Below are positions 45,585 to 50,629 of a stretch of 64,000 bases of DNA, one piece after another (within the stretch, counting starts at the first letter, position 1; each line of letters begins with the position of its first letter). Both the position numbers and the translations under genes were made by a program. The notes under the pieces are model-generated. The model was not told the origin of the DNA and did no database searches. It was given only the letters and a program-made list of their open reading frames with translations. The stretch is from Micromonospora parathelypteridis (GTDB taxonomy: Bacteria; Actinomycetota; Actinomycetes; Mycobacteriales; Micromonosporaceae), in assembly GCF_014201145.1 (NCBI RefSeq), contig NZ_JACHDP010000001.1:868001-932000 (forward strand), read 5' to 3'.

Positions 45585-45645
45585 TCGAACGCGTTGCAGA
45601 TGATGGCCCGAACGTAGGGAGCTATCCGCAGTGGATGGCAGTCGA

Positions 45646-45715
45646 GGCCGTGACCGGGATCGAACCGGTGTACGCGGTTTTGCAGACCGCTCCCTTACCA
45701 CTCGGGCACACGACC
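45646..45715 (-). tRNA. tRNA-Cys (GCA)
   Basis: Full cloverleaf; acceptor GGTCGTG/CACGGCC, anticodon loop CTGCAAA, T-loop TTCGATC, U73 as expected for Cys, no encoded CCA. It is the 3'-most tRNA of the array (transcription runs leftward). Confidence 0.92.
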
Positions 45716-45725
45716 AGGCAGAAGC

Positions 45726-45797
45726 GCCCGCGGAGGGAATCGAACCCCCGACACCCAGCTCCGGAAGCTGGTGCTCTATCCCCTGAGCTACACGGGC
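45726..45797 (-). tRNA. tRNA-Arg (CCG)
   Basis: Anticodon arm CCAGC-TTCCGGA-GCTGG; acceptor GCCCGTG/CGCGGGC; T-loop TTCGATT; no CCA. Ten bases from tRNA-Cys. Confidence 0.92.
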
Positions 45798-45803
45798 ATG
45801 CGT

Positions 45804-45886
45804 GGGAGCGGAGAGATTCGAACTCCCTGAGCGCGAACGCACCGGGGTTACAGCCCGGCCCACCTCACCATCGGTGGCGCACTCCC
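45804..45886 (-). tRNA. tRNA-Tyr (GTA)
   Basis: Class II tRNA with a long variable arm, loop CTGTAAC, acceptor GGGAGTG/CGCTCCC, A73. Six bases from its neighbours. Confidence 0.93.
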
Positions 45887-45891
45887 TTGGG

Positions 45892-45961
45892 GTGACTGGC
45901 CGGTACTGACCCGGCGTCTGCGGGACCACGACCCGCGGCTCTACCATTGAGCTACAGCCAC
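45892..45961 (-). tRNA. tRNA-His (GTG), atypical
   Basis: Anticodon arm GCGGG-TCGTGGT-CCCGC gives GTG, but position 33 is C instead of the invariant U. T-arm GCCGG-GTCAGTA-CCGGC lacks the TTC of a normal T-loop. Base -1 is U opposite C73, so the G-1 identity element of His is not encoded. Geometry is otherwise regular (70 bases). Confidence 0.75.
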
Positions 45962-45982
45962 AACTACGGCCCGAAGGCCAGT

Positions 45983-46053
45983 ACCCGCACCTGGACTCGA
46001 ACCAGGGCAACCCGCTGTGTGGGAGCGGTGCTCTGCCGCTGAGCTATACGGGC
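45983..46053 (-). tRNA. tRNA-Val (CAC), C33 variant
   Basis: Arm CCGCT-CCCACAC-AGCGG gives CAC with C at 33. Acceptor GCCCGTA/TGCGGGT has a G1-U72 wobble; A73; T-loop TTCGAGT. Confidence 0.85.
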
Positions 46054-46058
46054 GCGGC

Positions 46059-46130
46059 TCCGGTGGCTGGGCTCGAACCAGCGCCTGACGGATTAACAGT
46101 CCGTTGCCCTACCGACTGGGCGACACCGGA
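46059..46130 (-). tRNA. tRNA-Asn (GTT)
   Basis: Perfect acceptor TCCGGTG/CACCGGA, loop CTGTTAA, T-loop TTCGAGC, G73. No CCA. Confidence 0.94.
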
Positions 46131-46131
46131 A

Positions 46132-46205
46132 TGGTCGCGCGTGCGGGGCTCGAACCCGCTTCATCGCCTTGAAAGGGCGAGGGCCTACCCATAACCGAAC
46201 GCGCG
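46132..46205 (-). tRNA. tRNA-Glu (TTC)
   Basis: Acceptor CGCGCGT/ACGCGCG, anticodon arm TCGCC-CTTTCAA-GGCGA, A73 and CCA encoded (46132-46134). Confidence 0.92.
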
Positions 46206-46211
46206 TTGCGT

Positions 46212-46282
46212 GCCCCGAGCTGGTGTCGAACCAGCGACCTCCGCCTTGTCGAGACGGCGTTCTCCCGCTGAACTACCGGGGC
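46212..46282 (-). tRNA. tRNA-Val (GAC), C33 variant
   Basis: Arm CCGTC-TCGACAA-GGCGG gives GAC with C at 33; acceptor GCCCCGG/TCGGGGC, T-arm GCTGG-TTCGACA-CCAGC, A73. Geometry regular. Confidence 0.82.
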
Positions 46283-46292
46283 AGGGAATAGG

Positions 46293-46353
46293 GGGCCGGT
46301 CGCGGAGTGTTTGCCGCGCTTACGCCTGGCACTCCCTGTGCCAGGACCGACCC
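46293..46353 (-). ncRNA. tRNA-like element lacking a D-arm
   Basis: Between tRNA-Val and tRNA-Met. An 8-bp closing stem (GGGTCGGT/ACCGGCCC), a hairpin CCTGGCAC-AGGGA-GTGCCAGG and a T-arm-like CGCGG-N8-CCGCG immediately before the 3' strand form a three-stem tRNA-like fold without D-arm or TTCGA loop. It may be a degenerate tRNA or a mimic; expression unknown. Confidence 0.45.
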
Positions 46354-46368
46354 GAACGGATAAGGATG

Positions 46369-46447
46369 TGGTGGCGGGGGCGGGATTCGAACCCGCGATC
46401 TCCGGCTTATGAGGCCGGCGAGGACAACCGAACTCCTCTACCCCGCA
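46369..46447 (-). tRNA. tRNA-Met (CAT), initiator-like
   Basis: Loop CTCATAA. Position 1 (U) cannot pair with C72, followed by six pairs GCGGGG/CCCCGC; D-stem has A11-U24. Both are initiator hallmarks. The anticodon stem has only two of the three conserved G-C pairs (GGC/GCC). A73 and CCA encoded. Could be an initiator-type tRNA or a derivative. Confidence 0.85.
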
Positions 46448-46449
46448 GT

Positions 46450-46522
46450 GGGCCGCCGGGGACTCGAACCCCGAACCCTCTGATTAAAAGTCAGCAGCTC
46501 TACGCCATTGAGCTAGCGGCCC
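46450..46522 (-). tRNA. tRNA-Lys (TTT)
   Basis: Acceptor GGGCCGC/GCGGCCC, loop CTTTTAA, T-loop TTCGAGT, A73. Two bases from tRNA-Met. Confidence 0.93.
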
Positions 46523-46529
46523 GTGTTGT

Positions 46530-46601
46530 GCCCCGCGCTGGAATCGGACCAGCGACACGCAGTTTAGGAAACTGCTGCTCTATCCCCTGAGCTAGCGGGG
46601 C
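46530..46601 (-). tRNA. tRNA-Arg (CCT)
   Basis: Acceptor GCCCCGC/GCGGGGC, arm GCAGT-TTCCTAA-ACTGC. T-loop is TCCGATT (C in place of U55), otherwise regular. Confidence 0.9.
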
Positions 46602-46610
46602 GTACCTTGT

Positions 46611-46681
46611 GCCTCCGGGGAATTTCGAAATCCCGCCCCTCCGATTAAGAGTCGGATGCTCTACCTCTGAGCTACGAAGGC
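46611..46681 (-). tRNA. tRNA-Lys (CTT)
   Basis: Arm TCCGA-CTCTTAA-TCGGA, acceptor GCCTTCG/CGGAGGC, A73. T-stem last pair is U-U instead of the conserved G53-C61. Confidence 0.9.
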
Positions 46682-46682
46682 T

Positions 46683-46769
46683 TGGCGGAAGGTTGACGAG
46701 TCGAACGCCAGGGCTTGCACCCCCCTCCGGTTTTCAAGACCGGCTGGCCCCCACGGGCCGGAACCCTCC
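46683..46769 (-). tRNA. tRNA-Ser (TGA)
   Basis: Class II tRNA with long variable arm; arm CCGGT-CTTGAAA-ACCGG; acceptor GGAGGGT/ACCTTCC; G73 and CCA encoded (46683-46685). Confidence 0.93.
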
Positions 46770-46817
46770 AAGCTGTGCGATTCGTCGGCTGGCCCCGCCG
46801 CTACGTCTGCCAGACGT

Positions 46818-46897
46818 GCCCGGGGAGTCGAACCCCGGCAACACCCACCGCCCCCGGGTAACCCCAGACCGGCGACATACCCGGTGGCGATCCGGGC
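46818..46897 (-). pseudogene. Degenerate tRNA remnant
   Basis: A good T-arm (GGGG-TTCGACT-CCCC) is followed directly by GGGCA, which can pair with GCCC about 75 bases upstream (GCCCGGA), but part of the acceptor strand is missing and no sound D or anticodon arm can be drawn. Probably a decayed class II tRNA. Confidence 0.35.
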
Positions 46898-46912
46898 CTT
46901 GCGAATCAACGT

Positions 46913-46986
46913 CGGGTAGACAGGATTCGAACCTGCGAGCCTCCCGGTCCCGAACCGGGCGCGCTACCAAACTGCGCCACTACCCG
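46913..46986 (-). tRNA. tRNA-Pro (CGG)
   Basis: Perfect acceptor CGGGTAG/CTACCCG, arm CCCGG-TTCGGGA-CCGGG, T-loop TTCGAAT, A73. Confidence 0.95.
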
Positions 46987-47024
46987 TAGACGGCGCGGGA
47001 CTTACGCGCCGCGCTCACAACTAC

Positions 47025-47037
47025 TACTCTCCGGTGC
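47025..47037 (+). promoter_or_regulatory. -10 box of the antisense membrane-protein gene
   Basis: TACTCT at 47025-47030, seven bases before the GTG at 47038: a probable leaderless start on the strand opposite to the tRNAs. Confidence 0.35.
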
Positions 47038-47592
47038 GTGCCCCCGACATCACCGTCCCCCTGGGCCTGGGCCGGATGGGGCGCGCTCGAAGCCCTCGGA
47101 ACGCTCGCCGCCGCGCTCGTCGCCCTCTCCGTGTACCTCAGCGAGGTTCGCCGCCGCCGCCGCGCCGAGCGGAGCACGGTCCGAGTCTGGGCGTCCAAGG
47201 AAGCCGACGAGACCGTGATTTACATCGCCAACGATTCCGCCGTCCCGATCGTGGATATCACCCTCGACGCCTTCTATCAGGAGGATTTCTGGTCAAGCTG
47301 GCTTTCGGGTGGAGTGAGATGGTCTGCAATCGGGTGGCTCGCTAGGGGTCCAGCCATCGTCCACCCGTCTCAAACGTTGGCCCTTAAGCTGAATTACCTG
47401 AGGCTATATGGCGTGAAGGAGGCAATCAAAAGGCTACCCGAATTGACCCTTCTGCAAATGCGCTACGAAGCGCGTGCGGAGCCGAGGAGGGTGGCGAGCT
47501 TCCGCCGCGTCAAGAATCCCCCTACGAAAATTCGCATCGTCGGTTTCGGTGAGTTGGAGCAATGCGTTGGGCAGTACCCGAAGTCGGGATAG
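47038..47592 (+). CDS. Small membrane-anchored protein inside the tRNA array (antisense)
   Basis: 184 residues on the plus strand, against the tRNA direction. One N-terminal membrane helix (about 12-36: WGALEALGTLAAALVALSVY) followed by basic SEVRRRRRAER and a soluble domain with no family I recognise. Codon us is less GC-rich than the neighbours (for example TATCAGGAGGATTTCTGG). Its last eight bases overlap tRNA-Pro(GGG). Probably cargo of the island; function unknown. Confidence 0.65.
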   Translation: MPPTSPSPWAWAGWGALEALGTLAAALVALSVYLSEVRRRRRAERSTVRVWASKEADETVIYIANDSAVPIVDITLDAFYQEDFWSSWLSGGVRWSAIGWLARGPAIVHPSQTLALKLNYLRLYGVKEAIKRLPELTLLQMRYEARAEPRRVASFRRVKNPPTKIRIVGFGELEQCVGQYPKSG

Positions 47593-47657
47593 CCGGATTC
47601 GAACCGACGACCTCTGCACCCCCGGTGCAGCGCGCTACCAACCTGCGCCATATCCCG
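47585..47657 (-). tRNA. tRNA-Pro (GGG), C33 variant
   Basis: Arm CTGCA-CCGGGGG-TGCAG gives GGG with C at 33; acceptor CGGGATA/TATCCCG; T-loop TTCGAAT; A73. Confidence 0.88.
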
Positions 47658-47662
47658 AAAGA

Positions 47663-47734
47663 GCCCCCGGCGCGAATCGAACGCGCGACACCGAGATCCG
47701 TAATCTCGTGCTCTATCCACTGAGCTACGGGGGC
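47663..47734 (-). tRNA. tRNA-Arg (ACG)
   Basis: Acceptor GCCCCCG/CGGGGGC, arm CGAGA-TTACGGA-TCTCG, T-loop TTCGATT. Lies 20 bases downstream of the RNase P RNA gene. Confidence 0.94.
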
Positions 47735-47754
47735 AATGTGTTGCGGCGAGGGAA

Positions 47755-48109
47755 GCCGGCCGGTACGCCGGGTTCTGTCCCACCCCGGCGACCCGGTGGT
47801 GGGGGCGACCATCCATCTCGGCCTACCGTCGCCGGCAGGCTCTAGCGGCCAACCCGCACGCATCAGGCGGGCCGCCCGCGTGCTGTTCGGCCTTGCTCCG
47901 GGTGGGGTTTACCGTGCCGCCCCCGTCACCGGAGGCGCGGTGGGCTCTTACCCCACCGTTTCACCCTTACCGGCGGTGGTGCTGCCGGCGGTCTGTTCTC
48001 TGTGGCACTGTCCCGCGCCTTTCGGCGGGTTCCCGTTAGGAACCACCCTGCCCTGCGGAGCCCGGACGTTCCTCGGCGGCCTGGTGGCCGACGCGGTCGC
48101 CTGGCTGGC
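47755..48109 (-). ncRNA. rnpB: RNase P RNA (type A) embedded in the tRNA array
   Basis: About 355 bases. All conserved blocks occur in order on the minus strand: GAGGAACGTCCGGGCTCC (P4 5' strand), GGGCAGGGTGGTTCCTAACG, CCACAGAGAACAGACCGCC, GGTAAGGGTGAAACGGTG with GGTAAGAGCCCACCGC, GGTAAACCCCACCCGGAGC, GAGATGGATGG, and GGGACAGAACCCGGCGTACC (P4 3' strand). P1 pairs GCCAGCC with GGCCGGC. The usual GAGGAAAGUC has A changed to C and the partner U in CCCGGCUU is G, so P4 pairing is kept. It sits 13 bases after tRNA-Ile and 20 bases before tRNA-Arg, so it is in the array transcript. Confidence 0.95.
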
Positions 48110-48122
48110 ATTCTCGCTGCGT

Positions 48123-48196
48123 GCCGACGGCTGGATTCGAACCAGCGGCCCCCGACTTATCAGGTCGGTGCTCTTACCGGGCTGAGCTACGACGGC
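48123..48196 (-). tRNA. tRNA-Ile (GAT)
   Basis: Arm CCGAC-CTGATAA-GTCGG, T-loop TTCGAAT, A73. Acceptor GCCGTCG/CGTCGGC has one U-U mismatch at 5-68. Confidence 0.92.
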
Positions 48197-48197
48197 T

Positions 48198-48287
48198 TGG
48201 CGAAGGGTGAGGGATTCGAACCCCCGGCGGTGTTACCCGCTCCGCATCAGCAGTGCGGCGCCATCGACCAGACTCGGCCAACCCTTC
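48198..48287 (-). tRNA. tRNA-Ser (GCT)
   Basis: Class II tRNA; perfect acceptor GAAGGGT/ACCCTTC, arm CCGCA-CTGCTGA-TGCGG, variable stem GCGG/CCGC, G73 and CCA encoded (48198-48200). Confidence 0.95.
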
Positions 48288-48295
48288 AAGGGCCT

Positions 48296-48904
48296 TCAAA
48301 CGACGAAGGCCGCGTACTTCTCGTCTAGGACGATGCTCGATCGAACGTTCCGAACGACCGCGAACGGGAGTAGGTATGTGGTGCCGGCGGCGGTCGCCAC
48401 GAAGAAGTAGTCGACCTCGTCGTTCGTGTAGGGAACCTGCCGAACACGCCCGCGCGAGTTCAGCTCCGCTGCTGCCTGATACGAACTGCGCAGCAGTCGG
48501 ACCCGATAGCGGCCACTCCTGCGTTCCACGGCCGCCGTTGTCTTGACCTGCACCCGCTTCAGCCCGTCGTCCGACTCGGCGATGAGGTCGTAAACCGCCG
48601 GCTCCAGTGGTACCGACACGTTGTACCCCCGGTCGAGGAACCAGCGAGCCGCAATGCTGAGCCCCGATCGGCCGTCGGGCGCAGGCGGGCGCGAGAAGTG
48701 GTGCGCCTGCGGCGGTACCGGCACGGAGCTGTTCTGCCGGCCGAGGTGGGACACATCCAACCCAAGCTCCGTGGCGGTCCTCTTGACGAACGTCTGGGGA
48801 TAGGTCCGGCTCTTGCCCAACGCTTCCATCACGTCGGCCCAGCAGGAGGCGGATTTGACCGCATCACGGACCTGCTCGTCGGTGTACGTGCGCTGACTTC
48901 CCAC
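48296..48904 (-). CDS. PD-(D/E)XK endonuclease of the group-I-intron-associated (homing) type
   Basis: 202 residues. N-terminal DNA-binding helix pair like HNH/homing enzymes (TDEQVRDAVKSASCWADVME, GLDVSHLGR); catalytic core with PAVYDLIAESDDGLKRVQVKTT, giving the Asp and QVK of the fold. Its 3' end lies nine bases from tRNA-Ser(GCT). No intron remains around it, so it looks like a free-standing homing endonuclease of the array. GTG 48904 is preceded by TAAGCT and six bases: probably leaderless. Confidence 0.8.
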   Translation of the reverse strand: MGSQRTYTDEQVRDAVKSASCWADVMEALGKSRTYPQTFVKRTATELGLDVSHLGRQNSSVPVPPQAHHFSRPPAPDGRSGLSIAARWFLDRGYNVSVPLEPAVYDLIAESDDGLKRVQVKTTAAVERRSGRYRVRLLRSSYQAAAELNSRGRVRQVPYTNDEVDYFFVATAAGTTYLLPFAVVRNVRSSIVLDEKYAAFVV

Positions 48905-48966
48905 GGGTATAGCTTACAGTCCAGCAGGGCAGCGCCATAGACCGCTCATGCCACCCCTCCGTGCGC

Positions 48967-49038
48967 GCTGACGACGGGACTCGAACCCGCGGCCTTCCGG
49001 CTGACAACCGGATGCTCTTGCCACTGAGCTACGCCAGC
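48967..49038 (-). tRNA. tRNA-Asp (GTC)
   Basis: Arm TCCGG-TTGTCAG-CCGGA, acceptor GCTGGCG/CGTCAGC, T-loop TTCGAGT, G73. Confidence 0.94.
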
Positions 49039-49065
49039 TTGGTCCCGGCCGGTGGCCGGGAGAGT

Positions 49066-49137
49066 GGAGACGAGGGGGGTCGAACCCCTGACCTTCTGAT
49101 TGCGAAACAGATGCCCTACCACCTGGGCCACGTCCCC
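49066..49137 (-). tRNA. tRNA-Ala (CGC)
   Basis: Loop TTCGCAA; acceptor GGGGACG/CGTCTCC contains the G3-U70 identity pair of Ala; A73. One U-U mismatch at 31-39. Confidence 0.93.
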
Positions 49138-49152
49138 ATGATGTTGCTGCGT

Positions 49153-49225
49153 ACCCGGAGCGCGATTCGAACGCGCACTGTCCCCGCCCTGAACGGGGTG
49201 CCTCCTGCCGTTGGGCTACCCGGGC
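49153..49225 (-). tRNA. tRNA with Leu anticodon (CAG), class I
   Basis: Arm CCCCG-TTCAGGG-CGGGG gives CAG. D-arm GCC...GGC and variable loop ACAGT of five bases only, whereas bacterial tRNA-Leu is class II. Acceptor GCCCGGG/TCCGGGT with G1-U72; A73. Amino-acid identity therefore uncertain. Confidence 0.85.
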
Positions 49226-49237
49226 ATATTTTGGCGT

Positions 49238-49308
49238 GCCGACGCCCGGTGTCGATCCGGGTGCCCCTCCGTTATGAGCGGAGTGCTCTGCCGTTGAGCT
49301 ACGTCGGC
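49238..49308 (-). tRNA. tRNA (CAT): elongator Met or Ile2
   Basis: Perfect acceptor GCCGACG/CGTCGGC, arm CTCCG-CTCATAA-CGGAG, T-loop ATCGACA (A54). Fully paired 1-72, so not an initiator; a lysidine-modified Ile tRNA is possible. Confidence 0.88.
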
Positions 49309-49315
49309 GAGGAGA

Positions 49316-49387
49316 GCCAGCGACGGGAGTTGAACCCGCTGCCTCCGGATTACGAAACCGGCGCTCGGCCTGGTGAGCTTCGCTGGC
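49316..49387 (-). tRNA. tRNA-Thr (CGT)
   Basis: Perfect acceptor GCCAGCG/CGCTGGC, loop TTCGTAA, T-loop TTCAACT; U-U at 31-39. No CCA. Confidence 0.92.
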
Positions 49388-49388
49388 G

Positions 49389-49464
49389 TGGAGCCGGCGG
49401 CCGGGATCGAACCGGCCCGCTCGCGCTTACAAGACGCGTGCTCTGCCAACTGAGCTACGCCGGC
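49389..49464 (-). tRNA. tRNA-Thr (TGT)
   Basis: Perfect acceptor GCCGGCG/CGCCGGC, loop CTTGTAA, T-arm GCCGG-TTCGATC-CCGGC, U73 and CCA encoded. Confidence 0.94.
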
Positions 49465-49465
49465 C

Positions 49466-49541
49466 TGGTGCCCCCGACACGATTCGAACGTGCGCTGACG
49501 GCCGCCTCACGACCGTGCCTCTACCGTTGGGCTACGAGGGC
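49466..49541 (-). tRNA. tRNA with Leu anticodon (GAG), class I
   Basis: Arm CGGTC-GTGAGGC-GGCCG gives GAG; D-arm GCC...GGC; variable loop TCAGC of five bases; A73 and CCA encoded. Same unusual build as the CAG and CAA tRNAs of the array. Confidence 0.85.
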
Positions 49542-49547
49542 TTGCGC

Positions 49548-49618
49548 TCCCAGGCCAGGATTCGAACCCAGCTCCCCGCATCCAGAGTGCGGTGTCTTAC
49601 CGAATAGACGACCCGGGA
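49548..49618 (-). tRNA. tRNA-Gln (CTG)
   Basis: U1-A72 start typical of Gln, acceptor TCCCGGG/CCTGGGA, arm CCGCA-CTCTGGA-TGCGG, T-loop TTCGAAT, G73. Confidence 0.93.
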
Positions 49619-49655
49619 ATGGTGGCCGGCGAGCCGCGGACTCGCCGGCCGGCGA

Positions 49656-49898
49656 TCAGCGCTGCACCGTACTGGACCAGGTGGGGACCGACGGCTGGAA
49701 CCGCAGCTCCATGCCCGCCTCGGCGGGGGTCAGGTCGCAAAGGCGCAGGATCTTTGGCATCGGGAAGACGCCGATGAGCCTGTCGGGCTCGGCTTCGTGG
49801 ATCTCGGCGACCTGGCGCATGAGCATCCGGATCGCGTGTCTGACCGGGACCCGGTGCAGCGGTCCCAGGTCGGCGTTGAGGACCATAACGGCGTCCAC
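49656..49898 (-). CDS. HNH-endonuclease-type N-terminal domain without the HNH motif
   Basis: 80 residues. VMVLNADLGPLHRVPVRHAI and IGVFPMPKILRL match the N-terminal segment that precedes the HNH motif in many actinobacterial HNH endonucleases, but the protein stops before any HNH residues. GTG 49898 has AAGGAGG upstream, so it is well translated. Either a truncated homing endonuclease or a small tRNA-array protein using the same fold. Confidence 0.6.
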   Translation of the reverse strand: MDAVMVLNADLGPLHRVPVRHAIRMLMRQVAEIHEAEPDRLIGVFPMPKILRLCDLTPAEAGMELRFQPSVPTWSSTVQR

Positions 49899-49931
49899 CG
49901 GGCCCTCCTTTCTCTCGTGGCCGGTGGCGCT

Positions 49932-50007
49932 TGGAGCCGCCGGCCGGAGTCGAACCGGCGACCTGCTCCCTACCATGGAGCTGCTCTACCGACTGAGCTA
50001 CGACGGC
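49932..50007 (-). tRNA. tRNA-Thr (GGT)
   Basis: Acceptor GCCGTCG/CGGCGGC, arm GCTCC-ATGGTAG-GGAGC, T-arm GCCGG-TTCGACT-CCGGC, U73 and CCA encoded. Confidence 0.92.
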
Positions 50008-50021
50008 ATGGTGTGCTGAGT

Positions 50022-50095
50022 GCCCCGAGCGGGATTCGAACCCGCACTGTGCGCAGTTTGAGTGCGCTGCCTCCTACCAGTTGGGCTACCGGGGC
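50022..50095 (-). tRNA. tRNA with Leu anticodon (CAA), class I
   Basis: Arm GCGCA-CTCAAAC-TGCGC gives CAA; D-arm GCC...GGC; variable loop ACAGT; acceptor GCCCCGG/TCGGGGC; A73. Third class I Leu-anticodon tRNA. Confidence 0.87.
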
Positions 50096-50200
50096 ATGCT
50101 TCCGCAGGTAGCGGCATCAGGCCTTGATCATCCACTGAGCGGCAGTAAGTTCCGGATCGGTAACTCCCGCGGCGACTTCCCCCACTGGTCGAGTGTGAGC
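50096..50200. other. Spacer inside the tRNA array
   Basis: About 105 bases between tRNA(CAA) and tRNA-Gln(TTG) without a cloverleaf. I looked here for the missing tRNA-Phe and did not find it. Confidence 0.4.
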
Positions 50201-50276
50201 TCCGGGAGCAGGAATCGAACCTGCGTCTGTACCGGGATCCAAAGTCCCGTCGCCCTTGCCAGCAGAGCATCCCGGA
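50201..50276 (-). tRNA. tRNA-Gln (TTG)
   Basis: Perfect acceptor TCCGGGA/TCCCGGA with U1-A72, arm CGGGA-CTTTGGA-TCCCG, T-loop TTCGATT, G73. Confidence 0.93.
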
Positions 50277-50284
50277 ACGGTTGA

Positions 50285-50356
50285 GCGGTCGGCGGGCACC
50301 GACCCCGCTTCTTCGGTTTGGAAGACCGACGTGTCCGCCAAGTTCACCACGACCGC
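50285..50356 (-). tRNA. tRNA-Gly (TCC), atypical T-loop
   Basis: Perfect acceptor GCGGTCG/CGACCGC, arm TCGGT-CTTCCAA-ACCGA. T-arm GCGGG-GTCGGTG-CCCGC: G54 and no A58, similar to the odd T-loop of the array's tRNA-His. U73. Confidence 0.85.
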
Positions 50357-50374
50357 GTGGCGTTTTGCTTGCGT

Positions 50375-50447
50375 AGGCCGTACGGGGCTCGAACCCGTAA
50401 TCTCCTGGCTGAGAACCAGGTGAGCTGCCAGCTTGCTCCAACGGCCC
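50375..50447 (-). tRNA. tRNA-Glu (CTC)
   Basis: Arm CCTGG-TTCTCAG-CCAGG, T-loop TTCGAGC, acceptor GGGCCGT/ACGGCCT with G1-U72, A73. Confidence 0.9.
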
Positions 50448-50458
50448 ATGGAGCCGGC

Positions 50459-50544
50459 GGGGATCGCGGTCGCGCATCCACGATCGCCGCCAACGTGCCC
50501 TCCGGTCTGTCGAACCGGCGCTCTCTTAGCTGAGCTACAACCCC
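50459..50544 (-). pseudogene. Degenerate tRNA with Val-type anticodon (GAC)
   Basis: The 5' half is regular (GGGGTTG, D-arm GCTC/GAGC, arm CCGGT-TCGACAG-ACCGG giving GAC with C33). The 3' half has no TTCGA loop; a T-arm-like CGTGG-N8-CCGCG precedes ATCCCC, which pairs only partly with the 5' end. Decayed or highly divergent. Confidence 0.4.
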
Positions 50545-50545
50545 A

Positions 50546-50621
50546 TGGTCCGGGACCGGGGTGTCGAACCCCGTGTCTCTCGCTCCCAAAGCGAGCGGGT
50601 CAGCCGTCTCCCTCGTCCCGG
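50546..50621 (-). tRNA. tRNA-Pro (TGG)
   Basis: Perfect acceptor CCGGGAC/GTCCCGG (C1-G72 as in Pro), arm CTCGC-TTTGGGA-GCGAG, T-loop TTCGACA, A73 and CCA encoded. Confidence 0.94.
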
Positions 50622-50629
50622 AGGTGGTG

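Noticed and set aside
45581..45895. Plus-strand open frames across the tRNA array (here and at 46210-46590, 46609-46989, 48961-50019, 50433-50823)
   Set aside because: They are antisense translations of tRNA genes; recurring text such as GFEPPAV or RTRTV comes from the conserved T-arm read backwards.
46818..46897. Full functional tRNA-Leu or tRNA-Pro at this site
   Set aside because: Only the T-arm and four acceptor pairs can be formed; no sound anticodon arm, so only a remnant is listed.
50101..50200. Possible tRNA-Phe in the array gap
   Set aside because: GAA occurs, but no anticodon stem, T-arm or acceptor pairing surrounds it.
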